Positions 43,925-53,631 of a DNA stretch of 64,000 nucleotides are shown in pieces; positions within the stretch are counted from its first letter, which is position 1, and each line of letters starts with the position of its first letter. The translations under genes and the position numbers were made by a program. Source of the DNA: Arenimonas soli (lineage in GTDB: Bacteria; Pseudomonadota; Gammaproteobacteria; Xanthomonadales; Xanthomonadaceae); the NCBI RefSeq assembly GCF_014643775.1, contig NZ_BMKC01000001.1:372001-436000 (forward strand). Direction: 5' to 3'. Below the pieces are notes generated by a model that saw nothing but the letters and a program-made list of their open reading frames with translations, did not search any database and was not told the origin of the DNA.

Positions 43925-44952
43925 ACGCGAACCTGAGAAACACGAGGCGCACGCCGGTCCGGCCCAGGGGCTTCAGCCTGATCGAGTTGATGGTGGCCTT
44001 GCTGGTCGGGCTGATTGTCGTCGCGGCTGCGGGCGGCATCTTCATCTCCAACAAGCGCACGTACAACGCCACCGAAACCCTGGGACGCATCCAGGAAAAC
44101 GGCCGCGTCGCCTTCGAACTGATGGCGCGCGAAATCCGGGAGGCCGGTGGCACCGTCTGCGGCAAGAACATCCCGGTCGCCAACGTGCTCAAGGACACCG
44201 CCGCCTTTGACTACAGCTGGGGTGACGGCATCCGCGGCCACGACGGCAACCAGGCCATCGCGGTCGCGCCGTTCGGCACGGCTGCCGGCCAGCGCGTGGC
44301 CGGCACCGATGCCTTCGAATACCGCGGCATGGCCGATGCCGGCGTCACGGTCAGCAAGCACGTGCCGGCCTCCGCCACCATCTTCACCAACACCACCGAC
44401 CATGGCTTCGAGGTCGGCGACATCCTGCTGATCTGCGACTACTCGCAGGCCACGATCTTCCAGATGTCGGGTCCCAATGCCGGCGGCACGCTCCAGGTCG
44501 TGCACAACACCGGCAATTCGCAGACGCCGGGCAATTCCTGCAAGGCGCTGAGCTTCCCGGTGGATCCCGATTGCGCCTCGAAGCCCAAGGACGGCAAGCA
44601 GTACGCCGACAATGCGGTGGTCGCCAAGTTCGCGTCCGGCGTCTGGTACATCGGCAACAACGGCCGCGGCGGTCGTTCGCTGTATCGCCGCAACTTGCTC
44701 AACCCGCCGGAAGAAGTCACCGAGGGTGTGCAGGACATGCAGCTCACCTACCTGGTGCCCGGGACGTCGTCCTACGTGCCGGCGGCGAGCGTCGCCTCCA
44801 CGGCCTGGCGTGAAGTCAACGCCGTCCAGATCGAACTGGACCTGGTGGGCGTGGCGGGCGTGCAGTCGGCCAACGAGATCCGGGGCACCGACGGTGCCGC
44901 GCTCTCCCGCCAGCTTTCCCACGTCGTCACCCTGCGGAACCGCACGCCATGA
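43921..44952 (+). CDS. pilW: Type IV pilus assembly protein PilW
   Basis: 343 residues, large minor pilin. Leader ends RPRG before FSLIELMVALLVGLIVVAAAGG (Glu at +5), followed by RTYNATETLGRIQENGRVAFELMAREIREAG, the common PilW stretch. Starts in ATGA overlap with pilV and ends overlapping pilX by four bases. Confidence 0.92.
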   Translation: MNANLRNTRRTPVRPRGFSLIELMVALLVGLIVVAAAGGIFISNKRTYNATETLGRIQENGRVAFELMAREIREAGGTVCGKNIPVANVLKDTAAFDYSWGDGIRGHDGNQAIAVAPFGTAAGQRVAGTDAFEYRGMADAGVTVSKHVPASATIFTNTTDHGFEVGDILLICDYSQATIFQMSGPNAGGTLQVVHNTGNSQTPGNSCKALSFPVDPDCASKPKDGKQYADNAVVAKFASGVWYIGNNGRGGRSLYRRNLLNPPEEVTEGVQDMQLTYLVPGTSSYVPAASVASTAWREVNAVQIELDLVGVAGVQSANEIRGTDGAALSRQLSHVVTLRNRTP

Positions 44953-45488
44953 CGCCTTCCTTCACGATCCGTCCCCGTTCCCGCCAGCGCGGCGTCGCCC
45001 TGCTGGTGGTGCTGATGCTTCTTCTGATCATGACCTTGCTCGGGCTGGCCAGCCTGCGCGGGGCGATGATGGAAGAACGCATGTCGGCCAACATCTTCGA
45101 CCGCGGCCTGATGTTCCAGGCCGCCGAATCGGCACTGCGCGAAGCCGAGGCGCGGACGGCGACCACCAAGTCCTTCCAGTACACGGATTCGTGCACGACT
45201 GGCCTGTGCGGCAGCCCCAATCCGACCAACCAGGACGCCTACGTGGACCGGTGGCTGCAGGCCACGCCGCCCTATTTCAGCGCCACGGCGGTCACCGCCG
45301 ACGGCATCTCGGTCACGCCGGCCTATTTCATCGAATACATGGGCCAGGCACCGAACTGGCCCGGCTGTGACCGCGAAGTCCCGATCCAGGCCGGTTGCCT
45401 CGGCCCGCGTTACCGCATCACGGCCCGCGCCGTGGCCGCCGGCCGCGCCGAAGTCCTGCTGCAGTCGTCCTACACCTCGCCAGAATGA
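44949..45488 (+). CDS. pilX: Type IV minor pilin PilX
   Basis: 179 residues. Leader RQRG before VALLVVLMLLLIMTLLG; the +5 residue is Val, not Glu, which fits a pilin that caps the complex like GspK. Then EERMSANIFDRGLMFQAAESALREAE, the PilX_N pattern, and four cysteines further on. ATGA overlaps with pilW and with an upstream in-frame ATG of pilY1. Confidence 0.9.
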   Translation: MTPSFTIRPRSRQRGVALLVVLMLLLIMTLLGLASLRGAMMEERMSANIFDRGLMFQAAESALREAEARTATTKSFQYTDSCTTGLCGSPNPTNQDAYVDRWLQATPPYFSATAVTADGISVTPAYFIEYMGQAPNWPGCDREVPIQAGCLGPRYRITARAVAAGRAEVLLQSSYTSPE

Positions 45489-45526
45489 TTCGCGCCCCCC
45501 AAATGCATCCCGAGCGGAGTACCGCC

Positions 45527-48500
45527 ATGCGCCAGCAATCCAAATCCCGATACGTCCTGGCCTTTGCCACGACCGCCCTTGCCACGCTGATGGCCTCGGC
45601 GGTGCAGGCAGCCATCGACATCCCGCGGGTGCCCCTGCAGTCCGGCACGGCGGTGCCGCCGAACATCATGTTCGTGATCGACGACTCGGGCTCGATGCAC
45701 GGCGAGATCATGCCCGACGGGCTGATCTTCCGGGCCCGCCAGACCAACGATCGCTGCAGGTTCTGGAATGGTTCGCAGTACGTCTATTACTACTGCGACC
45801 AGATCGGCCTGAACGTCGGCCTGGTCTACCCCCGCGCCGACGACGTGTATGGCGACGATGACTACACCAACGTGGTCGCCAACGTCGAATCCGGCAGCGG
45901 CTACGGCGCCATGGTGCGTTCGCCCAGCTTCAACAAGATCTATTACAACCCGGCGATCACCTACCAGCCCTGGTCGAATGCGGACGGCTCGCTGCGGGCG
46001 AACGCCAGCACCACCTGCGCCCTGCACAACCCCGAGAACGTGGGCACCGGCGCCGAGTACTGCCGCGACCTCACGGTCGACAACGGCAACTACAACAGCA
46101 ACTACTGGCAGGACTATGGCGCGATCTGCGCCTCGACGGCCGAGGCCTGCTTCGCCGACCAGGAAGACCTGAAGTTCTGGCCGGCCGCCTATTTCCGCTA
46201 CGACGGCAGTGGGGATGCCACCAGCGCGAGCAGCTACACCAAGGTCGAGATCCGGCCCGCGGTGGGTAGCTACACCGGCGATGGCCGCGCCTCCCGCACC
46301 GACTGCGTCGCGGGCACCTGCACCTACGCGCAGGAGATCCAGAACTTCGCGAACTGGTACCAGTACTACCGCTCGCGCATCCTGCTTGCCCGCGCCGGCA
46401 TCGGTCGCGCCTTCTCCGGTCTCTCCACCACCTCGACGGCCGCCTCGCCGGCGCCGCGGGTTGGCTTCGGTGCCATCAACAAGGATTCGTCGTCGGTCGA
46501 CGGCACCAGCACCGAAACGATCGTGTCCGGCGTCCGCCCCTTCGTCGGGGCCGACCGCACGGCGTTCTTCACCAGCCTCTACGGCCGCGACATCCCGGCC
46601 GCGGGCACGCCCCTGCGGCGCGCGCTGGATGATGCCGGCAAGTACTTCCAGCGTGGCGACAATTCCGGCCCCTGGGCCGCGGTCCCCGGTGGTTCCGACA
46701 CCACGGCGCACCTGGCCTGTCGCCAGAGCTATTCCATCCTGATGACGGATGGCTACTGGAACGGCGATGCAGCCTCGTCGCCGGCCAATGCCAACAACGA
46801 CGGAACCTCCGGCAGCGAGATCACCCGCCCGGCCGGGTCCAGCTACACCTACTCGCCGGTCTCGCCGTTCACCGACGGCTATTCGGACACGCTGGCCGAC
46901 GTCGCCATGTACTACTGGCGCACCGACCTGCGTTCGACCATCGAGAACAAGGTCCCGACGACGACCGCCAACCCGGCGTTCTGGCAGCACATGGTCACCT
47001 ATGGCGTGGGCCTGGGCGTGACCGGCGCGGTGGATCCGGAGGATGCTTTCGCCGCCATCGGCGACACCACCACCACGATCACCTGGCCCGACCCGAGCGC
47101 AAGCGCCGCGGCCAAGATCGACGACCTGCTGCATGCGGGCCTGAACAGCCGCGGCGGCTTCTTCAGCGCGGCCGACCCGGTGGAGTTCGCCCAGGGCCTG
47201 TCGCGCGTGCTGGTCGCCATCAACGAGCGCACGGCCTCGGGTTCCAACGTGGCCGCCAACAGCGTTGCTCTGAAGGAAGAGACCCGGATCTTCCAGGCCA
47301 GCTTCGTGGCCGGCAAGTGGACCGGCGAGCTGGCGTCCTATGCGATCTCCGCAGCGGGCGTGGCCCCCAACCCCGAATGGCGTGGTTCGCAGGGCATTCC
47401 CGCCTTCGGCACCCGCAAGGTCTTCACCTGGTCGGGCACGGCGGGCGCCGACTTCCCGACGACCGCGCAGAACACGGCGCTGGGCACCAACATCGCCAAC
47501 TACATCAAGGGCGACACCAGCAACGAGCGTCGCAATGGCGGCACGCTGCGCAATCGTGACCACCTGCTGGGCGACATCATCAACTCCTCGCCGGCGTTCG
47601 TGAAGGAAACCAACACGATCTTCATCGGCGCCAACGACGGCATGCTGCACGCGTTCAGCGCGACCGGCACCAACATGGGCGACGAACTGTTCGCCTTCAT
47701 TCCCAACGCCACCAGCACCGCCAGCCTCGACAAGCTCAAGACCCTGGCCGACCCGGATTACGCCCACGATTACTTCGTGGACGGGCCGGTCATGGTGTCC
47801 AGCCACGTCGAAACCCCGGGCAAGAACTACCTGGTGGGCAGCCTCGGCCGTGGCGGCAAGGGCGTGTACTTCCTCGACGTGACCAATCCCAACACCTTCG
47901 GGACCTCGAACGTCACCGGCCAGTACCTCGGCACCAACGGTGGCAATGCCAACACGGCCAGCGACCACATGGGCAACTCCCTGGGTCGCCCGCTGATCGC
48001 CAACGTCCTGCTGGGCACCGGCAACAACAAGGTCAAGACCCCGGTCGCGATCGTGTCCAACGGCATCAACAGCAGCACCGGCGACCCGACCCTGTTCGTG
48101 TTCAACCTGCAGACCGGCGCCCTGCTGCGGCATATCGTCGCCAAGGCCGACAGCGACAATGGCCTGTCCTCGCCGCGTGGCTGGGACCTTGATGGCGACG
48201 GGCTGATCGACTACGTCTACGCCGGCGACCTGAAGGGCAACATCTGGAAGTTCGACCTGTCCGACAACAGCACCAACGGTTGGGGCCTGCATGCGGAAGG
48301 CGACCCGTTCTTCGTCGCCACGGATGCGGCCGGCAATGGCCAGCCCATCACCGGCGGCCTGTCCGTGTCCATGGACCCGTCCACCTTCAAGCCCTGGGTG
48401 TTCTTCGGCACGGGCAAGTACCTCGAAAGCGGCGACCTCACCAGCACCGCGGTGCAGTCGCTCTACGGCATCAAGGACAACGACGCGGCGGTGGGCGCCC

Positions 48501-49015
48501 GCGCCACCGACCTGCAGGCACGCACGATGGCCGTCACCAGCGGCACCATCGACGGCAAGCCGGTGCGTGCATTCCAGGCCAACGCCCCGCTCCCGGCCGA
48601 CAAGAAGGGCTGGTTCGTCGACCTGACCGTGCTTCCCCCGGCCGAACGCATGGTGGGTGACCCCTTCCTGCTGGGCAACGTCCTGGTGGCTGCCAGCATC
48701 ATCCCGAGCAGCGACCCCTGCGACGCCGGCGGTACGGGCTACATCAATGCCCTGGATGCCTACACCGGCACCAGCGTCCAGAACCCGTTCTTCGATGTTG
48801 ACGGCGATGGTGCCTTCGATGACGACCGCCTGACGTCGGGTCAGGACTCGCTGCCCGTTGGTTCGGTGAACCTGGGCATCGCGATGCCGACTTCCCCGAC
48901 CGTGGTGGAAAGCCTGCTCGTCGCCGGTGGCTCCCTGGGCACCACGGGCTCGGTGGCGGTCAACAATCCCTTGGTGAAGGGTCGAATCTCCTGGCGTGAG
49001 CTCATCAAGGACTAA
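45527..49015 (+). CDS. pilY1: Type IV pilus tip adhesin/biogenesis factor PilY1
   Basis: 1162 residues. Signal peptide ending SAVQA. The N-terminal half is von Willebrand A-like with a metal-ion site DDSGS at residues 52-56 (in FVIDDSGSMHGE); the C-terminal half is the PilY1 beta-propeller with FIGANDGMLHAF and the calcium loop DLDGDGLIDYVYAGD. A second EF-type loop DVDGDGAFDDD lies near residue 1090. In other species PilY1 sits at the pilus tip and Ca2+ binding controls retraction and surface sensing. ATG at 45527 with GGAGT upstream is chosen over ATGs at 45485 and 45503. No pilY2 follows. Confidence 0.93.
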   Translation: MRQQSKSRYVLAFATTALATLMASAVQAAIDIPRVPLQSGTAVPPNIMFVIDDSGSMHGEIMPDGLIFRARQTNDRCRFWNGSQYVYYYCDQIGLNVGLVYPRADDVYGDDDYTNVVANVESGSGYGAMVRSPSFNKIYYNPAITYQPWSNADGSLRANASTTCALHNPENVGTGAEYCRDLTVDNGNYNSNYWQDYGAICASTAEACFADQEDLKFWPAAYFRYDGSGDATSASSYTKVEIRPAVGSYTGDGRASRTDCVAGTCTYAQEIQNFANWYQYYRSRILLARAGIGRAFSGLSTTSTAASPAPRVGFGAINKDSSSVDGTSTETIVSGVRPFVGADRTAFFTSLYGRDIPAAGTPLRRALDDAGKYFQRGDNSGPWAAVPGGSDTTAHLACRQSYSILMTDGYWNGDAASSPANANNDGTSGSEITRPAGSSYTYSPVSPFTDGYSDTLADVAMYYWRTDLRSTIENKVPTTTANPAFWQHMVTYGVGLGVTGAVDPEDAFAAIGDTTTTITWPDPSASAAAKIDDLLHAGLNSRGGFFSAADPVEFAQGLSRVLVAINERTASGSNVAANSVALKEETRIFQASFVAGKWTGELASYAISAAGVAPNPEWRGSQGIPAFGTRKVFTWSGTAGADFPTTAQNTALGTNIANYIKGDTSNERRNGGTLRNRDHLLGDIINSSPAFVKETNTIFIGANDGMLHAFSATGTNMGDELFAFIPNATSTASLDKLKTLADPDYAHDYFVDGPVMVSSHVETPGKNYLVGSLGRGGKGVYFLDVTNPNTFGTSNVTGQYLGTNGGNANTASDHMGNSLGRPLIANVLLGTGNNKVKTPVAIVSNGINSSTGDPTLFVFNLQTGALLRHIVAKADSDNGLSSPRGWDLDGDGLIDYVYAGDLKGNIWKFDLSDNSTNGWGLHAEGDPFFVATDAAGNGQPITGGLSVSMDPSTFKPWVFFGTGKYLESGDLTSTAVQSLYGIKDNDAAVGARATDLQARTMAVTSGTIDGKPVRAFQANAPLPADKKGWFVDLTVLPPAERMVGDPFLLGNVLVAASIIPSSDPCDAGGTGYINALDAYTGTSVQNPFFDVDGDGAFDDDRLTSGQDSLPVGSVNLGIAMPTSPTVVESLLVAGGSLGTTGSVAVNNPLVKGRISWRELIKD

Positions 49016-49018
49016 GTC

Positions 49019-49444
49019 ATGAAGACCTTCAAGAACCATCGCGGCAACCGAGGCTTCACCCTGGTCGAACTGATGATCGTGGTGGCCATCATTGCGATCC
49101 TCGCCAGCATCGCCCTCGTGAGTTACCAGAACTCCGTGGTCAAGTCGCGCCGGGCAGCGGCCTCGGCGTGCCTTCTGGAGGTGGCGCAGTTCATGGAGCG
49201 TGAGTACACGACGCGGCTAACCTATGCCAACGTGAACGCGCTCCCGGCCTTGGGCTGCCGCGACGACCTGGCGGGCCTGTATACGTTTGGCCTGAACGGC
49301 ACGCCGACGGCGACGGCCTATTCCGTGGAAGCCGTGCCGCAGGGCGCCCAGGCGAGTGCCGATACCAAGTGCGGCACCCTGCGCCTGTCGCAGGCGGGTA
49401 CCCGAAGCGTTACGGGCAGCAGCGGCGCAACCTACTGCTGGTGA
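49019..49444 (+). CDS. pilE: Type IV minor pilin PilE
   Basis: 141 residues. Leader NHRGNRG before FTLVELMIVVAIIAILASIAL with Glu at +5, then SYQNSVVKSRRAAASACLLEVAQFMEREY, the usual PilE region, and a C-terminal cysteine pair. ATG lies three bases after the pilY1 stop. Last gene of the operon, followed by an intrinsic terminator. Confidence 0.93.
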   Translation: MKTFKNHRGNRGFTLVELMIVVAIIAILASIALVSYQNSVVKSRRAAASACLLEVAQFMEREYTTRLTYANVNALPALGCRDDLAGLYTFGLNGTPTATAYSVEAVPQGAQASADTKCGTLRLSQAGTRSVTGSSGATYCW

Positions 49445-49480
49445 GGCCGGTAACGGCAAGTTGCTGACGCAAAAAAGAAA

Positions 49481-49505
49481 GGGCCGCGATTACGCGGCCC
49501 TTTCC
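49481..49505 (+). terminator. Intrinsic terminator of the pilin operon
   Basis: GGGCCGCG-ATTA-CGCGGCCC (49481-49500) followed by TTTCC; an A-rich stretch (49471-49480) on the other side makes it able to work for tRNA-Asn transcription on the - strand as well. Confidence 0.87.
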
Positions 49506-49513
49506 ATGTGTGC

Positions 49514-49590
49514 TGGCGCCCGAAGTTGGACTCGAACCAACGACCCCCTGATTAACAGTCAAGTGCTCTAACCGGCTGAGCTATTCGGGC
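49514..49590 (-). tRNA. tRNA-Asn (GTT)
   Basis: 77-nt cloverleaf: acceptor GCCCGAA pairs with TTCGGGC, D-arm AGCTCAGCCGGTTAGAGC, anticodon loop CTGTTAA with GTT, T-loop GGTTCGAGTCC, encoded CCA. Preceded on the - strand by its own promoter. Confidence 0.97.
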
Positions 49591-49600
49591 GGGGACGGGC

Positions 49601-49628
49601 ATTTTAAACGACACGCCCCCCCGGTCAA
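49601..49628 (-). promoter_or_regulatory. Promoter of tRNA-Asn
   Basis: TTGACC (49628-49623) and TAAAAT (49606-49601) with a 16-bp spacer on the - strand, ending 10 bp before the tRNA. Confidence 0.7.
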
Positions 49629-49638
49629 GCCCCGTGAT

Positions 49639-50178
49639 TCAGGGCGGGTAGGGACAAGGCACCGGCTGCTGGCCGGAAACCCACTCCCGGCGCGCCCTGC
49701 CGGCCAGGTTGACCACCACGCTGCCCAGGTGCCGGCCGTCACGGCTGCAGACGCGCAGGCTGGCGTTGCTGCCGCCGGAAAGTCCCGTCGGCTGGTAGCG
49801 CACCCGATGGCGCCCGGGGCTGCCGCGGATCGCCAGCAGGCCGGGCGCGCGCTGTTCGTGCCACAGCACGTCCGCGGCGCGTCCAGGCTGTGGCTGCCGC
49901 CGGGCGTCGAGGTAGACCAGCCAGCCTTCGTCCCAGACCAGGTCCGTGCGACAGCTCACGCCGTCCGCGCTGGGGCAGACGCTGACCGGCCGGCCGCGCT
50001 GGATCGCCGCCATGCGCGCGCCCATCAGGGCGACGGTGAGGGAGTGGAAGGCCTCGAGCGCCGCGTGCCGCTCCCGCAGGCGGGCGAAAGAGGGGCCGGC
50101 CAGGGCGAGCACGACGGCAAGCACGGCGAGCACCACCGTCAGTTCCATCAACGAAAAGCCCCTGCCTCGCCTTGCCAT
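49639..50178 (-). CDS. Second FimT/GspH-type pseudopilin
   Basis: 179 residues from ATG 50178, which has GGAG eight bases upstream; ATG 50184 is an alternative. Short leader MARRGRG before [21 protein letters not shown] (Glu at +5), then a GspH fold with [29 protein letters not shown]. It stands alone on the opposite strand from the pilin operon, beyond tRNA-Asn, so it may be an extra minor pilin or a competence pseudopilin. Ends with a Pro-rich tail. Confidence 0.88.
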   Translation of the reverse strand: MARRGRGFSLMELTVVLAVLAVVLALAGPSFARLRERHAALEAFHSLTVALMGARMAAIQRGRPVSVCPSADGVSCRTDLVWDEGWLVYLDARRQPQPGRAADVLWHEQRAPGLLAIRGSPGRHRVRYQPTGLSGGSNASLRVCSRDGRHLGSVVVNLAGRARREWVSGQQPVPCPYPP

Positions 50179-50248
50179 CGCCATTGCTCCGCCGGATCGG
50201 GCCGCCAGTCTGCGCAAGCGGCTTCGGCGCGGCTGTCGGGCTTGCGCT

Positions 50249-50299
50249 CCGGGGCGCCTGCGCAGGCGCCCCGGCCTGGTGTCGGCGGGTGGCTATACT
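50249..50299 (+). promoter_or_regulatory. uvrB promoter region with 26-bp perfect palindrome
   Basis: A perfect palindrome at 50249-50274 (half-site CCGGGGCGCCTGC) lies just upstream of a TATACT -10 hexamer at 50294-50299. No good -35 and no LexA box (CTG-N10-CAG) was seen. The palindrome could bind a regulator or be a small hairpin repeat. Confidence 0.45.
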
Positions 50300-50328
50300 G
50301 CCTGTTTGCCACCGCGAGGACGTCCCCC

Positions 50329-52338
50329 GTGTCCGAACGTTTCGAGCTCGTCGCGCCCTACCAGCCCGCCGGCGAACAGCCGCAGGCGATCGAGCGCCTG
50401 GTCGCCGGCTTCGAGGCCGGCCTGGCCCACCAGACCCTGCTCGGCGTCACCGGCTCGGGCAAGACCTACACCATCGCCAACGTCATCGAGTCGGTGCAGA
50501 AGCCCACCCTGGTGCTGGCCCCGAACAAGACCCTGGCCGCCCAGCTCTACGGCGAGTTCAAGAGCTTCTTCCCCAACAACGCGGTTGAATATTTCGTCAG
50601 CTACTACGACTACTACCAGCCCGAGGCCTACATCCCGTCCACCGACACCTTCATCGAGAAGGACAGCAACATCAACGAGCACATCGAGCAGATGCGCCTG
50701 TCGGCGACCAAGGCCCTGCTCGAGCGCCGCGATGCGATCGTGGTGGCCAGCGTGTCGGCCATCTACGGCCTGGGCGACCCCAATGAATATTTCCGGATGG
50801 TGCTGCACCTGGTGAAGGGCGACCGGATCGACCAGCGCGAACTGATCCGCCGCCTCACCGAGATGCAGTACAAGCGCAACGACACCGAACTGGTGCGCGG
50901 CGCCTTCCGCGTGCGCGGCGAAACCATCGACGTGCACCCGGCGGAATCGGAGATCGAGGCCCTGCGCATCGAACTCTTCGACGGCGAGATCGAAAACGTG
51001 GCGATGTTCGACCCGCTTACCGGCCACGTCAGCCGCAAGCTGCAGCGTTTCACCCTGTACCCCAAGTCGCACTACGTCACCACGCGCCGCACCGTGCTCG
51101 ACGCCATCGAGACGATCAAGGTCGAATTCACCGAGCGCATGGACCAGCTGTACAAGGCCAACAAGCTGCTCGAGGCCCAGCGACTGCAGCAGCGCACGAT
51201 GTACGACCTCGAGATGATGGCCGAGGTGGGTTTTTGTTCCGGCATCGAGAACTACAGCCGGCACCTGACCGGCCAGATGCCCGGCGAGCCGCCGCCCTGC
51301 CTGTTCGACTACCTGCCGCCGGATGCCCTGCTGGTCGTGGACGAATCGCACGTGACCATCCCGCAGCTGGGCGCCATGTACAAAGGCGACCGCTCGCGCA
51401 AGGAAACCCTGGTGGAGTTCGGCTTCCGCCTGCCTTCGGCCCTGGACAACCGGCCGCTGAAGTTCGAGGAATGGGAGCGCCGCTCGCCGCGCGCCATCTT
51501 CGTTTCGGCCACGCCCGGCAAGTACGAGATCGAGAAGTCCGGCGACCAGGTGGTCGAACTGGTGGTGCGCCCGACCGGCCTGATCGACCCGGAGGTCGAA
51601 ATCCGCCCGGTCGCCACCCAGGTGGACGACGTGCTGTCGGAGATCCATGCCCGGGTGAAGCTGGGCGACCGCGTGCTGATCACCACGCTGACCAAGAAGA
51701 TGGCCGAGAACCTCACCGATTACCTGGCCGAACACGACGTGCGCGTGCGCTACCTGCACAGCGACGTGGACACGGTCGAGCGCGTCGAGATCATCCGCGA
51801 CCTGCGCCTGGGCGTGTTCGACGTGCTGGTGGGCATCAACCTGCTGCGCGAGGGCCTGGACATGCCCGAGGTGTCGCTGGTGGCGATCCTGGACGCCGAC
51901 AAGGAAGGTTTCCTGCGTTCGACCGGCTCGCTGATCCAGACCATTGGTCGCGCCGCCCGCAACCTGCGCGGCAAGGCCATCCTCTACGCCGACCGCATCA
52001 CCAATTCCATGAAGGCCGCGATCGACGAAACCGACCGCCGCCGCCAGAAGCAGGTCGAATACAACCAGGCCCACGGCATCACCCCGACCTCGATCGTTCG
52101 CGCCGTGATGGACGTGATGGAAGGTGCCCGCAGCGAACCCGAGGACAGTCGTGGCAAGGGCCGCAGGGTGGCCGAGGGCGAAACCGATTACGCCACCCTC
52201 GACCCGGCCCGCCTGGCCGCCCGGCTCAAGCAGCTCGAGGCGAAGATGCACCAGCACGCCCGGGACCTGGAATTCGAGGACGCCGCCCGGGTCCGCGACG
52301 AAATCCACCGCCTGCGGGAGCAGGGCCTGATGACCTGA
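50329..52338 (+). CDS. uvrB: Excinuclease ABC subunit B (UvrB)
   Basis: Damage-verifying helicase-like subunit of nucleotide excision repair. 669 residues. Walker [14 protein letters not shown], the beta-hairpin region [16 protein letters not shown] box [13 protein letters not shown], helicase motifs [15 protein letters not shown] and QTIGRAARN, and the C-terminal UVR motif [24 protein letters not shown] that binds UvrC. Start is GTG at 50329 with GAGGA nine bases upstream; the long upstream frame is not coding. Confidence 0.97.
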   Translation: MSERFELVAPYQPAGEQPQAIERLVAGFEAGLAHQTLLGVTGSGKTYTIANVIESVQKPTLVLAPNKTLAAQLYGEFKSFFPNNAVEYFVSYYDYYQPEAYIPSTDTFIEKDSNINEHIEQMRLSATKALLERRDAIVVASVSAIYGLGDPNEYFRMVLHLVKGDRIDQRELIRRLTEMQYKRNDTELVRGAFRVRGETIDVHPAESEIEALRIELFDGEIENVAMFDPLTGHVSRKLQRFTLYPKSHYVTTRRTVLDAIETIKVEFTERMDQLYKANKLLEAQRLQQRTMYDLEMMAEVGFCSGIENYSRHLTGQMPGEPPPCLFDYLPPDALLVVDESHVTIPQLGAMYKGDRSRKETLVEFGFRLPSALDNRPLKFEEWERRSPRAIFVSATPGKYEIEKSGDQVVELVVRPTGLIDPEVEIRPVATQVDDVLSEIHARVKLGDRVLITTLTKKMAENLTDYLAEHDVRVRYLHSDVDTVERVEIIRDLRLGVFDVLVGINLLREGLDMPEVSLVAILDADKEGFLRSTGSLIQTIGRAARNLRGKAILYADRITNSMKAAIDETDRRRQKQVEYNQAHGITPTSIVRAVMDVMEGARSEPEDSRGKGRRVAEGETDYATLDPARLAARLKQLEAKMHQHARDLEFEDAARVRDEIHRLREQGLMT

Positions 52339-52415
52339 GCGGCCGCCTTGCATTACTTCTGGCAGGGGGGTAGAAAAGGGGCATGGACGGGTGGGGACCC
52401 GTCCGGAGACAGCTA

Positions 52416-52676
52416 ATGTCCACCTTGGGGATACGGGGCCTGCTGGCCGGGGTTTTCGTGCTTTCGCTGGGCCTGCTGACCGGGGCCAGCCACGGCGCCA
52501 CCGGGCTGGCTGCCACGGGGTCTGAATGGGGCGAGGCACCGTCGGGCCCGGGCCTGCTGGACCGCGCGCAGGCCAAGGCCTGCGAGTGGAGCCACGGCCT
52601 GTCCGGCCGCAGCGACCGCCAGGCCTCCGCGCAGCGCCAGCGCGAGTGCGCCCGCCGCCACGGCCTGCCCGACTGA
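52416..52676 (+). CDS. Small secreted protein of unknown function
   Basis: 86 residues from ATG 52416, which has GGAGA upstream; an ATG at 52383 would add eleven. Signal peptide (LLAGVFVLSLGLLTGASHG) then a short polar region rich in Ser, Arg and Gln with two cysteines (AKACEWSHGLSG, RQRECARRHGLPD). No domain recognised. Lies between uvrB and tRNA-Val; codon usage and GC bias look like a true gene but evidence is modest. Confidence 0.55.
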   Translation: MSTLGIRGLLAGVFVLSLGLLTGASHGATGLAATGSEWGEAPSGPGLLDRAQAKACEWSHGLSGRSDRQASAQRQRECARRHGLPD

Positions 52677-52700
52677 ACCGCCATTGCCGACAATCCGCCA

Positions 52701-52729
52701 TTGCTGACGCAAGGGTCGCTTGTTATACT
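52701..52729 (+). promoter_or_regulatory. Promoter of tRNA-Val
   Basis: TTGCTG (52701-52706) and TATACT (52724-52729) with a 17-bp spacer, 13 bp before the tRNA; GC-rich discriminator as expected for stable RNA. Confidence 0.75.
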
Positions 52730-52742
52730 TCGCGGCCCTTGT

Positions 52743-52817
52743 GGGCGGTTAGCTCAGCGGTAGAGCACTACCTTGACATGGTAGGGGTCACAGGTTCGAA
52801 ACCTGTACCGCCCACCA
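52743..52817 (+). tRNA. tRNA-Val (GAC)
   Basis: 75-nt cloverleaf: acceptor GGGCGGT with ACCGCCC, anticodon stem CTACC/GGTAG around loop TTGACAT with GAC, T-arm ACAGGTTCGAAACCTGT, encoded CCA. Confidence 0.97.
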
Positions 52818-52896
52818 TCCTTTCCAGGATGGAATCACAGGGATCCAAGGCCGCCTCCGGGCGGCTTTCGCATTTCCGGGTCCCGGGCCTCCGGAC

Positions 52897-53631
52897 TCAG
52901 GGCCGCAGCCGCGCCTCGCGCAGCTTCTCGTAGGCCGGCCGGCAGGCATCGGCGACCGCGCGCGCATTGTCGTCCAGCACCGGCGCAGGGCGTGCCGAGC
53001 GCGGCTCGAAGCCGGTGGAGTTCCACACCGTGTCGTACCAGTGCGGTGCCCACACCCCGTCGCTGTCGCGCGGCCCGGCCGGCCAGTGCAGCATGCGCCC
53101 GGTGAATTCGATTCCGAACAGGTCGCAGAGCGCGCGCAGGAAAGTTTCCGGGTCGGCCAGGAAGTCGCCGGAATCGATCACCGTCGGCGTCGCGCCGCTG
53201 GCCGAGGCCAGTTCGTCGAACAGCTCCGCCTGCTGCAGCAGGCCGATGTCGGCGGGGGCCACCGTGGCGCGGGAGCGCAGGTAGGACGACACCACTTCGT
53301 CGGGATCGCGTATCAGCAACACGTTGTGCAGCCCGTGGATCCAGTCGTGGTCCATGCCGGGCAGCAGGTGGTGGGCCATGTGCTTCTGGTACCAGACCGG
53401 CTTGCCGCCGGGCACGGGTCCCAGCAGCGCGTCGGCCACGCGCCGCCAGTCGGTGTCGCCGGCGGCGATCACTTCGTCGCGGCCCGGGTGGTCGAGCCCG
53501 GTTTGCGCCAGGTAGGCCGCGTACAGCGGTTCGTCGCTGACCGCGCAGTCGGGCCGGTTTTCCCAGGCCCGCATCATCGCCGTGGAGATGTTGCGCGGCC
53601 CCGACCACATGCCGATGCGCAGCGCAATCAC
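52897..53631 (-). CDS. Sulfotransferase-family P-loop protein
   Basis: 244 residues. N-terminal PAPS-loop-like MWSGPRNISTAMMRAW and a later LLIRDPDEVVSSYL (3'-phosphate-binding-like) mark the sulfotransferase fold. Start is GTG at 53631 in a GTGA overlap with the stop of the upstream class IV aminotransferase, so expression should be coupled. I recall plant proteins named branched-chain aminotransferase-like 1-3 in which the same two domains are fused, which supports a joint function; substrate unknown. Confidence 0.82.
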   Translation of the reverse strand: MIALRIGMWSGPRNISTAMMRAWENRPDCAVSDEPLYAAYLAQTGLDHPGRDEVIAAGDTDWRRVADALLGPVPGGKPVWYQKHMAHHLLPGMDHDWIHGLHNVLLIRDPDEVVSSYLRSRATVAPADIGLLQQAELFDELASASGATPTVIDSGDFLADPETFLRALCDLFGIEFTGRMLHWPAGPRDSDGVWAPHWYDTVWNSTGFEPRSARPAPVLDDNARAVADACRPAYEKLREARLRP

